Assembly (NCBI GenBank): GCA_903898725.1
Contig: CAIUGQ010000313.1
Span: 1 to 8,173, forward strand
Direction of reading: 5' to 3'
Source: an uncultured Burkholderiales bacterium
GTDB taxonomy: Bacteria > Pseudomonadota > Gammaproteobacteria > Burkholderiales > Burkholderiaceae_E
DNA: 8,173 nucleotides
In this document: positions 1 through 6,119 of the stretch, piece after piece
Position numbering within the stretch: position 1 is the first letter of the stretch
Layout: each line of letters starts with the position of its first letter
Notes under the pieces: generated by a model
Told to the model about the DNA's origin: nothing
Seen by the model: the letters and a program-made list of their open reading frames with translations, nothing else
Databases searched by the model: none
Position numbers and translations under genes: made by a program

Positions 1-1
1 C

Positions 2-451
2 AACGACCTGCAGTCGCTGTACGTCGCCAACAACGTGTGCAGCGCGGTCGAGTACTTCCGCAAGCTCGGCGGCAACGTCGGCGTCGCGGGCATGGTGATC
101 AACAAGGACGACGGCACCGGCGAGGCCGCGGCCTTCGCCGAGCGCGCCGGCATCCCGGTGCTCGCCGCGATCCCGGCGCACGAGGACATCCGTCGCAAGA
201 GCGCGAGCTACGAGATCATCGGCCGCCCGGGCACGCAGTGGGCGCCGCTCTTCGAGACGCTGGCCACCAACGTCGGCGAGGCGCCGCCGGTGCGTCCGAA
301 GCCGCTGACCCAGGACCAGCTCCTCGGGCTGTTCTCCAGCGACGTGACCGGCCGCAACGTGGTGCTCGAGCCCGCGACGATCTTCGACATGGTCGGCCGC
401 ACCGACACCTCGAAGCCGACGCTCGAAGTCGTCTACGACGACGCCGCCTGA
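2..451 (+). CDS. bchX: Chlorophyllide a reductase iron protein BchX, C-terminal part
   Basis: BchX is the NifH-like, ATP-dependent electron donor of chlorophyllide a oxidoreductase (COR). It passes electrons to BchYZ for ring-B reduction in bacteriochlorophyll synthesis. The gene runs in from the left edge: the reading frame is open from base 2, and 149 residues are visible, beginning NDLQSLYVANNVCSAVEYF. This corresponds to the NifH/BchL region after the second cluster-ligating Cys, followed by the family segment GVAGMVINKDDGTGEA. The P-loop, switch regions and both [4Fe-4S] Cys ligands lie upstream and cannot be seen. The visible part ends in a normal BchX-type tail (LEVVYDDAA) and is intact. 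A GTG at 35 is internal, not the start. The stop is 10 bases before bchY, so the two are probably cotranscribed. The choice of BchX over BchL rests on the bchY/bchZ neighbours and the tail. Confidence 0.95.
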   Translation, partial: NDLQSLYVANNVCSAVEYFRKLGGNVGVAGMVINKDDGTGEAAAFAERAGIPVLAAIPAHEDIRRKSASYEIIGRPGTQWAPLFETLATNVGEAPPVRPKPLTQDQLLGLFSSDVTGRNVVLEPATIFDMVGRTDTSKPTLEVVYDDAA

Positions 452-461
452 GTCGCCGACC

Positions 462-1988
462 ATGGACGCGCCCACGCCCACCCCGGTCGCGAACCCCGAC
501 GCCCTGAAGGGCGACGGTGTCGGCTGCCATTCGGGCCGCGATGCGATGCTCGAGGCCGCCGCCTCGGCCGGCAAGGCCGAGGTCCTCGATCAGTACGCCG
601 CCGACTACCCGAAGGGCCCGCACGACCAGCCGCAGAGCATGTGCCCGGCCTTCGGCTCGCTGCGCGTCGGCCTGCGGATGCGCCGCACGCAGACGATCCT
701 GTCGGGCTCGGCCTGCTGCGTCTACGGCCTGACCTTCACCTCGCACTTCTACGGCGCGCGCCGCAGCGTCGGCTACGTGCCGTTCAACAGCGAGACGCTG
801 GTCACCGGCAAGCTGTTCGAGGACATCCGCGAGTCGGTGCACGCCCAGGCCGACCCGACCAAGCTCGACGCGATCGTCGTCATCAACCTGTGCGTGCCGA
901 CCGCCTCGGGCGTGCCGCTGCAGCTGCTGCCGAAATCGATCAACGGCGTGCGCGTGATCGGCATCGACGTGCCCGGCTTCGGCGTGCCCACGCATGCGGA
1001 AGCCAAGGACGTGCTGGCCGGCGCGATGCTGCGCTACGCCCGCAACGAGGTGCAGTCCGGCCCGGTGGCGGCCCCCCGCACCGGCCGCTCCGAGCGCCCG
1101 ACGGTGACGCTGCTCGGCGAGATCTTCCCCGCCGACCCGGTCGGCATCGGCATGATGCTCGAGCCGATGGGCCTGGCCGCCGGCCCGATCGTGCCGACGC
1201 GCGAGTGGCGCGAGCTCTACGCCGCGCTCGACTGCGTCGCGGTCGCCGCGCTGCACCCCTTCTACACCGCGTCGGTCCGCGAGTTCGCGGCGGCCGGCCG
1301 CCCGGTCGTGGGCTCGGCCCCAGTCGGCCACGACGGCACCGAAGCCTGGCTTCAGTCGATCGGCACCGCCGCCGGCGTGCCGCAGGTCCGCATCGACGCC
1401 GCGAAGAACCGCATCCTGCCCGCGATCCGCGCCGCGCTCGCCGCGACGCCGATCAAGGGCCGCATCACGATGAGCGGCTACGAGGGCTCGGAGCTGCTGG
1501 TCGGGCGCCTGCTCGTCGAGAGCGGTGCCGATCTGCGCTACGTCGGCAGCGCCTGCCCGCGCACCCCGTGGAACGACGCCGACCGCCAGTGGCTCGAGGC
1601 ACGCGGCGTGCACGTGCAGTTCCGCGCCTCGCTCGAGCAGGACATCGCCGCGATGCGCGAGTTCCGCCCCGACCTCGCCATCGGCACCACGCCGGTCGTG
1701 CAGGCCGGCAAGGAAGCCAGCATCCCGTCGCTGTACTTCACGAACCTGATCTCGGCGCGTCCGCTGATGGGCCCGGCCGGCGCCGGCTCGCTCGCCACCG
1801 TCGTCAACTCGGCGATCGCGAACAAGGCCCGCTTCGACACGATGAAGGACTTCTTCGGCGAGACCGGCCAGGGCGACAACAGCGGCATCTGGAGCGAGAC
1901 GCCGCGTGCGCGCCCCGAGTTCCGCGACTTCACCCGTCGCCAGGTCATCAAGCTCATCAAGCGGCGCAAGGCCGAGGAGATGATCTGA
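462..1988 (+). CDS. bchY: Chlorophyllide a reductase subunit BchY
   Basis: BchY is one half of the nitrogenase-like catalytic BchYZ component of COR. It carries part of the [4Fe-4S] cluster and the substrate site for reducing the C7=C8 bond of chlorophyllide a. The product is 508 residues, a normal length. The N-terminal half shows GVGCHSGR (Cys22), SMCPAFGSLR (Cys61), GSACCVYGLTF (Cys85, Cys86) and INLCVPTASG (Cys144). The spacing 61/86/144 matches, shifted by one, the three BchY cluster ligands I recall from COR mutagenesis (62/87/145). The Rossmann-like part follows, with VTLLGEIFPADPVGIGMMLEP around residue 210. The ATG at 462 is used because it is the first in-frame start after bchX and leaves a plausible short N-terminus before Cys22; its Shine-Dalgarno match is weak. 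The stop overlaps the bchZ start by one base (TGATG), implying translational coupling. No damage is seen. Confidence 0.96.
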   Translation: MDAPTPTPVANPDALKGDGVGCHSGRDAMLEAAASAGKAEVLDQYAADYPKGPHDQPQSMCPAFGSLRVGLRMRRTQTILSGSACCVYGLTFTSHFYGARRSVGYVPFNSETLVTGKLFEDIRESVHAQADPTKLDAIVVINLCVPTASGVPLQLLPKSINGVRVIGIDVPGFGVPTHAEAKDVLAGAMLRYARNEVQSGPVAAPRTGRSERPTVTLLGEIFPADPVGIGMMLEPMGLAAGPIVPTREWRELYAALDCVAVAALHPFYTASVREFAAAGRPVVGSAPVGHDGTEAWLQSIGTAAGVPQVRIDAAKNRILPAIRAALAATPIKGRITMSGYEGSELLVGRLLVESGADLRYVGSACPRTPWNDADRQWLEARGVHVQFRASLEQDIAAMREFRPDLAIGTTPVVQAGKEASIPSLYFTNLISARPLMGPAGAGSLATVVNSAIANKARFDTMKDFFGETGQGDNSGIWSETPRARPEFRDFTRRQVIKLIKRRKAEEMI

Positions 1989-3448
1989 TGCTCGTCCTCG
2001 ACCACGACCGCGCGGGCGGCTACTGGGGTGCGGTGTACGTCTTCACCGCGATCAAGGGCCTGCAGGTGGTCATCGACGGCCCGGTGGGCTGCGAGAACCT
2101 GCCGGTCACCTCGGTGCTGCACTACAGCGACGCGCTGCCGCCGCACGAGCTGCCGGTCGTCGTCACCGGCCTGGGCGAGGAGCAGCTCGGCCGCGAAGGC
2201 ACCGAAGGCTCGATGAAGCGCGCCCACGCGGTGCTCGACCCGGACCTGCCCTCGGTGGTGGTCACCGGCTCGATCTCCGAGATGATCGGCGGTGGCGTCA
2301 CGCCCGAGGGCACGACGCTGATGCGCTTCCTGCCGCGCACCATCGACGAGGACCAGTGGCAGTGCGCCAACCGCGCGATGCTCTGGCTCTGGAACGAGTA
2401 CGGGCTGCGCCACGTGCCCGAGCGCAAGCCGCGCGCCGAGGGCGTCAAGCCCCGCGTGAACCTGATCGGACCCTGCTACGGCACGTTCAACATGCCGAGC
2501 GACCTGGCCGAGATCCGGCGCCTCGTCGAGGGCATCGGCGCCGAGGTCAACATGAGCTTCCCGCTCGGCAGCCACCTCGCCGACGTGCAGCAGCTCGCCG
2601 ACTCCGACGCCAACGTCTGCATGTACCGCGAGTTCGGCCAGTCGCTGTGCGAGGCGCTCGAGCGCCCCTGGCTGCAGGCCCCGATCGGGCTGCATGCGAC
2701 CACCCAGTTCCTGCGCGCGCTCGGCGAGATCCTCGGCCTCGACCCCGAGCCGTTCATCGAGCGCGAGAAGCACACCACGATCAAGCCGATCTGGGACCTG
2801 TGGCGCTCGGTCACGCAGGACTTCTTCGGCACCGCGAGCTTCGGTGTCGTCGCCGGCGAGACCTACGCGCGCGGCCTGCGCCGCTTCCTCGAGGACGAGA
2901 TGGGCCTGCCGTGCCACTTCGCGGTGTCGCGCAAGGCCGGCGAGAAGACCGACAACCAGTCGATCCGCGAGAAGGTCCAGGCCCGCCCGCCGCTGATCCT
3001 GTTCGGCAGCTTCAACGAGCGCATGTACGCGGCCGAGGTCAACGCCCGCTGCACGTACATCGCCGCCTCGTTCCCGGGCGCGATCATCCGTCGCCACACC
3101 GGCACGCCGTTCATGGGCTACTCGGGCGCGACCTACGTGGTGCAGGAAGTCTGCAACGCGCTGTTCGACGCGCTCTTCCACATCCTGCCGCTGGGCACCG
3201 ACCTCGATCGCGTCGAGGCCACGCCCGCGCGCGCGGTCGCCGCCAACGAGACGCATCGCTGGGAAGACGAGGCGCAGCGACTGCTCGCCGACCTCGTCGC
3301 CGCCGAGCCGGTGCTCGTGCAGATCTCGGCCGCCAAGCGGCTGCGCGACCGCGCCGAGCGCGATGCGCGCCGCGCGGGCGAGATCACCGTCACCGCCGCA
3401 CGAGTCGCGGGCGCCCGCGAGTCGCTCCGGCAAGGGGAGGCCGCATGA
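1988..3448 (+). CDS. bchZ: Chlorophyllide a reductase subunit BchZ
   Basis: BchZ is the partner of BchY in the COR catalytic heterotetramer, acting in the cytoplasm after BchX. The product is 486 residues, within the usual range. It begins MLVLDHDRAGGYWGAVYVFT and has the family segment VIDGPVGCENLPVTSVLHY; Cys35 there corresponds to the BchZ residue I recall as the fourth cluster ligand. VVVTGSISEMIGGGV (about residues 88-102) and GPCYGTFNMPSDLAEIRRLV (about 159-178) match the nitrogenase beta-like fold. A C-terminal segment with ALFHILPLGTDLDRVE (about 395-410) is followed by an Arg/Ala-rich tail of about 50 residues. The start is fixed by the one-base overlap with bchY. The stop overlaps the start of a small ORF as ATGA. 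Codon use is strongly GC-ending (3 of the first 74 codons end in A or T). Confidence 0.96.
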   Translation: MLVLDHDRAGGYWGAVYVFTAIKGLQVVIDGPVGCENLPVTSVLHYSDALPPHELPVVVTGLGEEQLGREGTEGSMKRAHAVLDPDLPSVVVTGSISEMIGGGVTPEGTTLMRFLPRTIDEDQWQCANRAMLWLWNEYGLRHVPERKPRAEGVKPRVNLIGPCYGTFNMPSDLAEIRRLVEGIGAEVNMSFPLGSHLADVQQLADSDANVCMYREFGQSLCEALERPWLQAPIGLHATTQFLRALGEILGLDPEPFIEREKHTTIKPIWDLWRSVTQDFFGTASFGVVAGETYARGLRRFLEDEMGLPCHFAVSRKAGEKTDNQSIREKVQARPPLILFGSFNERMYAAEVNARCTYIAASFPGAIIRRHTGTPFMGYSGATYVVQEVCNALFDALFHILPLGTDLDRVEATPARAVAANETHRWEDEAQRLLADLVAAEPVLVQISAAKRLRDRAERDARRAGEITVTAARVAGARESLRQGEAA

Positions 3449-3579
3449 CGGCCCCGCACACCCACAGGATCCAGTCCGGCTCGCCGGACGCACCGAATGT
3501 CGCGGCGCGCTGCCGCGGCTGCCCAAGCCGCGCGGGCTGCGCGCGGCAACGGCCGCAAGGCCGGTTTGTTAGGAGCTGA
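3445..3579 (+). CDS. Possible small Cys-containing ORF between bchZ and pufB
   Basis: This is a 44-codon frame whose ATG overlaps the bchZ stop (ATGA) and whose TGA ends 4 bases before the pufB start, just past the pufB ribosome binding site. The product begins MTAPHTHRIQ, has Cys23, Cys26 and Cys32 (CRGCPSRAGC), is Arg-rich and has no membrane segment. In Rhodobacter this slot holds pufQ, a membrane protein of about 74 residues; this ORF does not resemble it in length or hydropathy. It could be a coupling or leader peptide, a small redox or metal-binding protein, or simply an open frame in GC-rich leader DNA. The ATGA overlap supports translation by ribosomes leaving bchZ. The hairpins it spans argue that the RNA may matter more than the peptide. 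I do not recognise the product. Confidence 0.35.
   Translation: MTAPHTHRIQSGSPDAPNVAARCRGCPSRAGCARQRPQGRFVRS
3501..3563 (+). promoter_or_regulatory. Overlapping hairpin zone in the pufB leader
   Basis: Several GC stems can form between bchZ and pufB: 3501-3505 with 3513-3517; 3514-3520 with 3526-3532 (7 pairs); 3527-3533 with 3541-3547 (7 pairs); and 3550-3554 with 3559-3563, closed by a GCAA (GNRA-type) loop. The first three overlap, so adjacent ones exclude each other, while the last can form independently just before the pufB ribosome binding site. This could shape processing, stability or ribosome access at the bchZ-puf junction. In such GC-rich DNA some stems arise by chance. No PpsR/CrtJ-type TGT-N12-ACA site was found here. 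Confidence 0.4.
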
Positions 3580-3583
3580 CCGT

Positions 3584-3733
3584 ATGGCAGAGAAGAGAAG
3601 CTCGATCTCGGGCCTGACCGACGAGGAAGCGCAGGAGTTCCACAAGTTCTGGGTACAGGGCTTCGTGGGCTTCACGGCCGTCGCCGTCGTCGCGCACTTC
3701 CTGGTCTGGGCCTGGCGCCCCTGGTTCAACTGA
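3584..3733 (+). CDS. pufB: LH1 antenna beta polypeptide PufB
   Basis: PufB is the beta chain of the LH1 antenna, a one-span membrane protein that binds bacteriochlorophyll a and forms the ring around the reaction centre with PufA. The product has 49 residues, typical for the family. The N-terminal cytoplasmic part GLTDEEAQEFHKFW contains the conserved His20. The membrane span VQGFVGFTAVAVVAHFLVWA carries His38, the central Mg ligand of bacteriochlorophyll. The chain ends in the family signature WRPWF. The start follows AGGAG at 3571-3575 by 8 bases and gives the expected MAEKRSS beginning. The gene follows a hairpin-rich leader after bchZ. Unlike the usual order, pufA does not follow directly; another small membrane-protein gene lies between them. 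Confidence 0.97.
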   Translation: MAEKRSSISGLTDEEAQEFHKFWVQGFVGFTAVAVVAHFLVWAWRPWFN

Positions 3734-3758
3734 TCCGACCCCACTTAGGGTGACCTCA

Positions 3759-3983
3759 ATGGCTCACGTCCCTGTTTCGTCCCGGCCGGCTTGGTCGGAT
3801 CGCGCTTCCCCCGCGTTCTGGCTGCTGTTCGTCGTGCTGTTCGCCGTCTTCCTGACGGTGGCCATCTCGGCTTCGCTGTTGACGCTGCGGTGGCGCGCCT
3901 GGTTGCCCGGGGCCGAGCGCGAGCGATCGCTGATCGGTGGTGTCAAGTCTGCGGTGTACACCGCGATGTCTCATGTGATCTAG
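3759..3983 (+). CDS. Unrecognised single-span membrane protein between pufB and pufA
   Basis: I do not recognise this 74-residue product. It has a short N-terminus (MAHVPVSSRPAWSDRASP), one hydrophobic span at about residues 20-43, RWRAWLPG at 44-51 and a C-terminal stretch 52-74 that may form an amphipathic helix (LIGGVKSAVYTAMSHVI). The ATG at 3759 follows AGGG at 3747-3750 by 8 bases; a GTG at 3750 lies inside that site and is less likely. The TAG stop overlaps the pufA ribosome binding site (AGGAGA 3982-3987), so translation should be coupled to pufA. Residues 20-49 align without gaps to PufB 19-48 with 11 identities, including the W-R-x-W end, but both PufB histidines are replaced (Trp21, Ser39), so pigment binding as in PufB is unlikely. 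It may be a degenerate beta chain or an accessory RC-LH1 subunit like PufX in layout. 13 of 74 codons end in A/T, more than in bchZ. Confidence 0.85.
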   Translation: MAHVPVSSRPAWSDRASPAFWLLFVVLFAVFLTVAISASLLTLRWRAWLPGAERERSLIGGVKSAVYTAMSHVI

Positions 3984-3992
3984 GAGAGAAGT

Positions 3993-4187
3993 ATGTGGCG
4001 AGTTTGGAGGTTGTACGACCCGCTCAGGGCGATGGTCGTTCAGGGAATCTTCCTGTTCGGCCTGGCAGCGATGATTCACCTCATCCTGCTGAGCACCGAC
4101 CGTTTCAACTGGCTGGACGGCCCCAAGGCCAAGCCCGCGGCGATGCAGAACTCGCCGATGCCGGCGCCGGCACCGGCGACGAAGTAG
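3993..4187 (+). CDS. pufA: LH1 antenna alpha polypeptide PufA
   Basis: PufA is the alpha chain of LH1; with PufB it binds bacteriochlorophyll a and carotenoid around the reaction centre. The product has 64 residues. It starts with the classic MWRVWRLYDPLRAMV, has one span with the Mg-ligand His29 (LAAMIHLILLSTD), then RFNWLDG, the usual periplasmic-side motif. The C-terminal tail (about residues 45-64) is rich in Pro, Ala and Met, and such tails are often trimmed in mature LH1 alpha. The ribosome binding site AGGAGA at 3982-3987 is 5 bases before the ATG and overlaps the stop of the preceding 74-residue ORF. The 5' part uses codons rare elsewhere in the window (CGA, AGG, TTG, GGA), which may keep the initiation region free of structure. 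A strong hairpin follows the stop. Confidence 0.97.
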   Translation: MWRVWRLYDPLRAMVVQGIFLFGLAAMIHLILLSTDRFNWLDGPKAKPAAMQNSPMPAPAPATK

Positions 4188-4206
4188 CGACTGGAAGCAA
4201 GCGGTA

Positions 4207-4239
4207 GACGGGGATCGGGAGCCCATGCCCGACCCCGTC
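4207..4239 (+). promoter_or_regulatory. Intercistronic pufA-pufL RNA hairpin
   Basis: An imperfect inverted repeat lies in the 82-base gap between pufA and pufL. GACGGGG (4207-4213) pairs with CCCCGTC (4233-4239), and TCGGG (4215-4219) pairs with CCCGA (4228-4232). A single bulged A (4214) and an 8-base loop leave 12 pairs. No T-run follows, so it is not an ordinary terminator. In Rhodobacter a stem-loop at this same place protects the pufBA message from 3' decay and raises antenna over reaction-centre subunit levels. The same role is inferred here; it would apply to the extra 74-residue ORF too. Confidence 0.75.
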
Positions 4240-4257
4240 CACCGTCAAGGCAGAGAC

Positions 4258-4262
4258 GGAGG
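4258..4262 (+). promoter_or_regulatory. Ribosome binding site that fixes the pufL start
   Basis: GGAGG lies 7 bases before the ATG at 4270, where translation gives MAMLSFEKKY, the expected PufL N-terminus. An in-frame ATG at 4225 would give a longer product, but it sits in the loop of the intercistronic hairpin, lacks a comparable site and would add 15 residues not seen in PufL. Confidence 0.85.
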
Positions 4263-4269
4263 ACCCATC

Positions 4270-5094
4270 ATGGCGATGCTCAGCTTCGAAAAAAAATACC
4301 GCGTTCGCGGAGGCACCCTGCTCGGGGGTGATCTCTTCGACTTCTGGGTCGGTCCGTTCTACGTCGGCCTGTTCGGCGTCACGACGATCTTCTTCTCGCT
4401 GGTCGGCACCGCGCTGATCCTGTACGGAGCGTCCCAGGGCCCGACCTGGAACCTCTGGCAGATCAACATCGCGCCGCCGGACCTGAAGTACGGCCTGGGG
4501 CTGGCGCCGATGATGGAAGGCGGCCTGTGGCAGGTGATCACGATCTGCGCGATCGGCGCGTTCGGATCATGGGCCGCGCGAGAGGTCGAGATCTGCCGCA
4601 AGCTCGGCATGGGCTTTCACGTGCCCTTCGCGTTCAGCGTCGCGATCTTCGCGTACGTGACGCTGGTCGTGATCCGGCCGATCCTGCTCGGTGCCTGGGG
4701 CCATGGCTTCCCGTACGGGATCCTGAGCCACCTCGACTGGGTGTCGAACGTCGGCTACCAGTACCTGCACTTCCACTACAACCCGGCGCACATGATCGCC
4801 GTGTCCTTCTTCTTCGCGACGACCTTCGCGCTGTCGCTGCACGGCGCGGCCGTGCTGTCGGCGACGAACCCGAAGAAGGGCCAGACGGTGAAGACGCCGG
4901 AGCACGAGGACACGTTCTTCCGCGACACGATCGGCTACTCGATCGGCACGCTGGGGATCCACCGGCTCGGCCTGTTCCTCGCCCTGTCGGCCGGATTCTG
5001 GAGCGCGGTCTGCATCGTGATCAGCGGTCCGTTCTGGACCCGCGGCTGGCCCGAGTGGTGGGGCTGGTGGCTCACCCTGCCGATCTGGAAATGA
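4270..5094 (+). CDS. pufL: Photosynthetic reaction centre L subunit PufL
   Basis: PufL is one half of the type-II reaction-centre core and, with PufM, holds the special pair, accessory bacteriochlorophylls, bacteriopheophytins, quinones and the non-haem iron. The product is 274 residues with five membrane spans. Key residues, numbered without the initiator Met, match Rhodobacter: His153 (HLDWVSN), His173 (YNPAHM, special-pair ligand), His190 and His230 (iron ligands), Glu212 (EHEDTF, proton delivery to QB), Glu104 and Tyr162. His168 is present near the special pair, and residue 166 is His rather than the Asn I recall for Rhodobacter. The C-terminus is shorter than in Rba. sphaeroides, ending WWLTLPIWK. 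The codons for residues 7-9 make a run of eight A bases (4289-4296), unusual in this GC-rich gene. It sits after the intercistronic hairpin and 20 bases before pufM. Confidence 0.98.
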   Translation: MAMLSFEKKYRVRGGTLLGGDLFDFWVGPFYVGLFGVTTIFFSLVGTALILYGASQGPTWNLWQINIAPPDLKYGLGLAPMMEGGLWQVITICAIGAFGSWAAREVEICRKLGMGFHVPFAFSVAIFAYVTLVVIRPILLGAWGHGFPYGILSHLDWVSNVGYQYLHFHYNPAHMIAVSFFFATTFALSLHGAAVLSATNPKKGQTVKTPEHEDTFFRDTIGYSIGTLGIHRLGLFLALSAGFWSAVCIVISGPFWTRGWPEWWGWWLTLPIWK

Positions 5095-5114
5095 GCTGAG
5101 ACGGAGACCAAGAC

Positions 5115-6119
5115 ATGGCGCAATACCAGCCCTTTTCCCCGCCGTACCAGAACCTCTTCACGCAGGTCCAGGTCACCGGCCCGCTGCATGACGGCCCGCC
5201 CCTGTCCACCGAGCGCGAGACGCGCGACCGCCAGTTCGGTCCGGTGTCGTCCTGGTGGCTCGGCCTGCTCGGCAATGCCCAGATCGGACCGATCTACCTC
5301 GGTACCCTCGGTGTCCTGTCCCTGATCTGCGGCGTCGTCGCCTTCCAGATCATCGGCTGGAACATGCTCGCGTCGGTCAACTACAGCCCGCTCGAGCTGC
5401 TCAAGCAGCTGCCCTGGCTCGCGCTCGAGCCGCCGGCACCGGGCAACGGCCTGAAGATCCCGCCGCTCAACCAGGGCGGCTGGTGGCTGATGACCGGCTT
5501 CTTCCTGACCGCCTCGATGCTGCTGTGGTGGGCCCGGATGTACCGCCGCGCACGCGAGCTCGGCATGGGCACCCATGTCGCCTGGGCCTTCGCCGCCGCG
5601 ATCTGGCTGTACCTGGTGCTCGGCTTCTTCCGCCCGATCCTGATGGGCAGCTGGGGCGAGGCGGTGCCCTTCGGCATCTTCCCGCACCTGGACTGGACCG
5701 CAGCCTTCTCGATTCGCTACGGCAACCTGTTCTACAACCCGTTCCACATGCTGTCGATCGTCTTCCTCTACGGGTCGACGCTGCTGTTCGCGATGCACGG
5801 CGCGACGATCCTGGCGGTGACGCCCTACGGCGGCGAGCGCGAGATCGAGCAGATCGTCGACCGCGGCACGGCCTCGGAGCGCGCCGCGCTGTTCTGGCGC
5901 TGGACGATGGGCTTCAACGCGACGATGGAGTCGATCCACCGCTGGGCGTGGTGGTTCGCGGTGCTGTGCCCGCTCACCGGCGGCATCGGCATCCTGCTGA
6001 CCGGCACCGTCGTGGACAACTGGTTCCTGTGGGCGGTCAAGCACGGTGTCGCCCCCGCCTACCCGGCCGTCTACCCGCCCGTCGTCGATCCCTCCACGCT
6101 GATGGGAGTCAAGCCATGA
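5115..6119 (+). CDS. pufM: Photosynthetic reaction centre M subunit PufM
   Basis: PufM is the second core subunit of the reaction centre, with five membrane spans. The product is 334 residues. Conserved residues, nine higher than in Rba. sphaeroides, are His191 (HLDW), His211 (FYNPFHM, special-pair ligand), His228 (FAMHGATI), Glu243 (GGEREIEQI) and His275 (MESIHRW), the last three being non-haem iron ligands; Tyr219 (FLYGS) corresponds to TyrM210. The segment DRGTASERAALFWRWTMGFN is characteristic of the family. The C-terminus runs past the Rhodobacter end by about 20 residues rich in Pro, Tyr and Val (PAYPAVYPPVVDP), as expected in species with a bound PufC. The start follows GGAGA at 5103-5107 by 7 bases. 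The stop overlaps the pufC start as ATGA, so pufC translation is probably coupled. Confidence 0.98.
   Translation: MAQYQPFSPPYQNLFTQVQVTGPLHDGPPLSTERETRDRQFGPVSSWWLGLLGNAQIGPIYLGTLGVLSLICGVVAFQIIGWNMLASVNYSPLELLKQLPWLALEPPAPGNGLKIPPLNQGGWWLMTGFFLTASMLLWWARMYRRARELGMGTHVAWAFAAAIWLYLVLGFFRPILMGSWGEAVPFGIFPHLDWTAAFSIRYGNLFYNPFHMLSIVFLYGSTLLFAMHGATILAVTPYGGEREIEQIVDRGTASERAALFWRWTMGFNATMESIHRWAWWFAVLCPLTGGIGILLTGTVVDNWFLWAVKHGVAPAYPAVYPPVVDPSTLMGVKP

Noticed and set aside
216..1613. A long antisense open frame opposite bchX/bchY
   Set aside because: It mirrors the GC-rich codon pattern of the real genes, is dominated by Arg, Ala, Gly and His, has no recognisable domain, and opposes two clearly conserved proteins.
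1538..3526. A very long antisense open frame opposite bchY/bchZ
   Set aside because: Same shadow effect: low-complexity composition, no start context or family motif, full overlap with conserved coding sequence.
3445..3579. Calling the small ORF pufQ
   Set aside because: Position fits, but it has 44 residues, no membrane segment and no visible similarity to PufQ.
3449..3583. PpsR/CrtJ binding site or clear sigma-70 promoter before pufB
   Set aside because: No TGT-N12-ACA pair and no convincing -35/-10 pair could be found by eye, so transcription may come mainly from upstream.
3759..3983. Calling the pufB-pufA ORF pufX or a second functional pufB
   Set aside because: PufX normally follows pufM, and only one-span layout is shared. 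The ORF lacks both PufB histidines, so it cannot be a normal beta chain. It is left unnamed.
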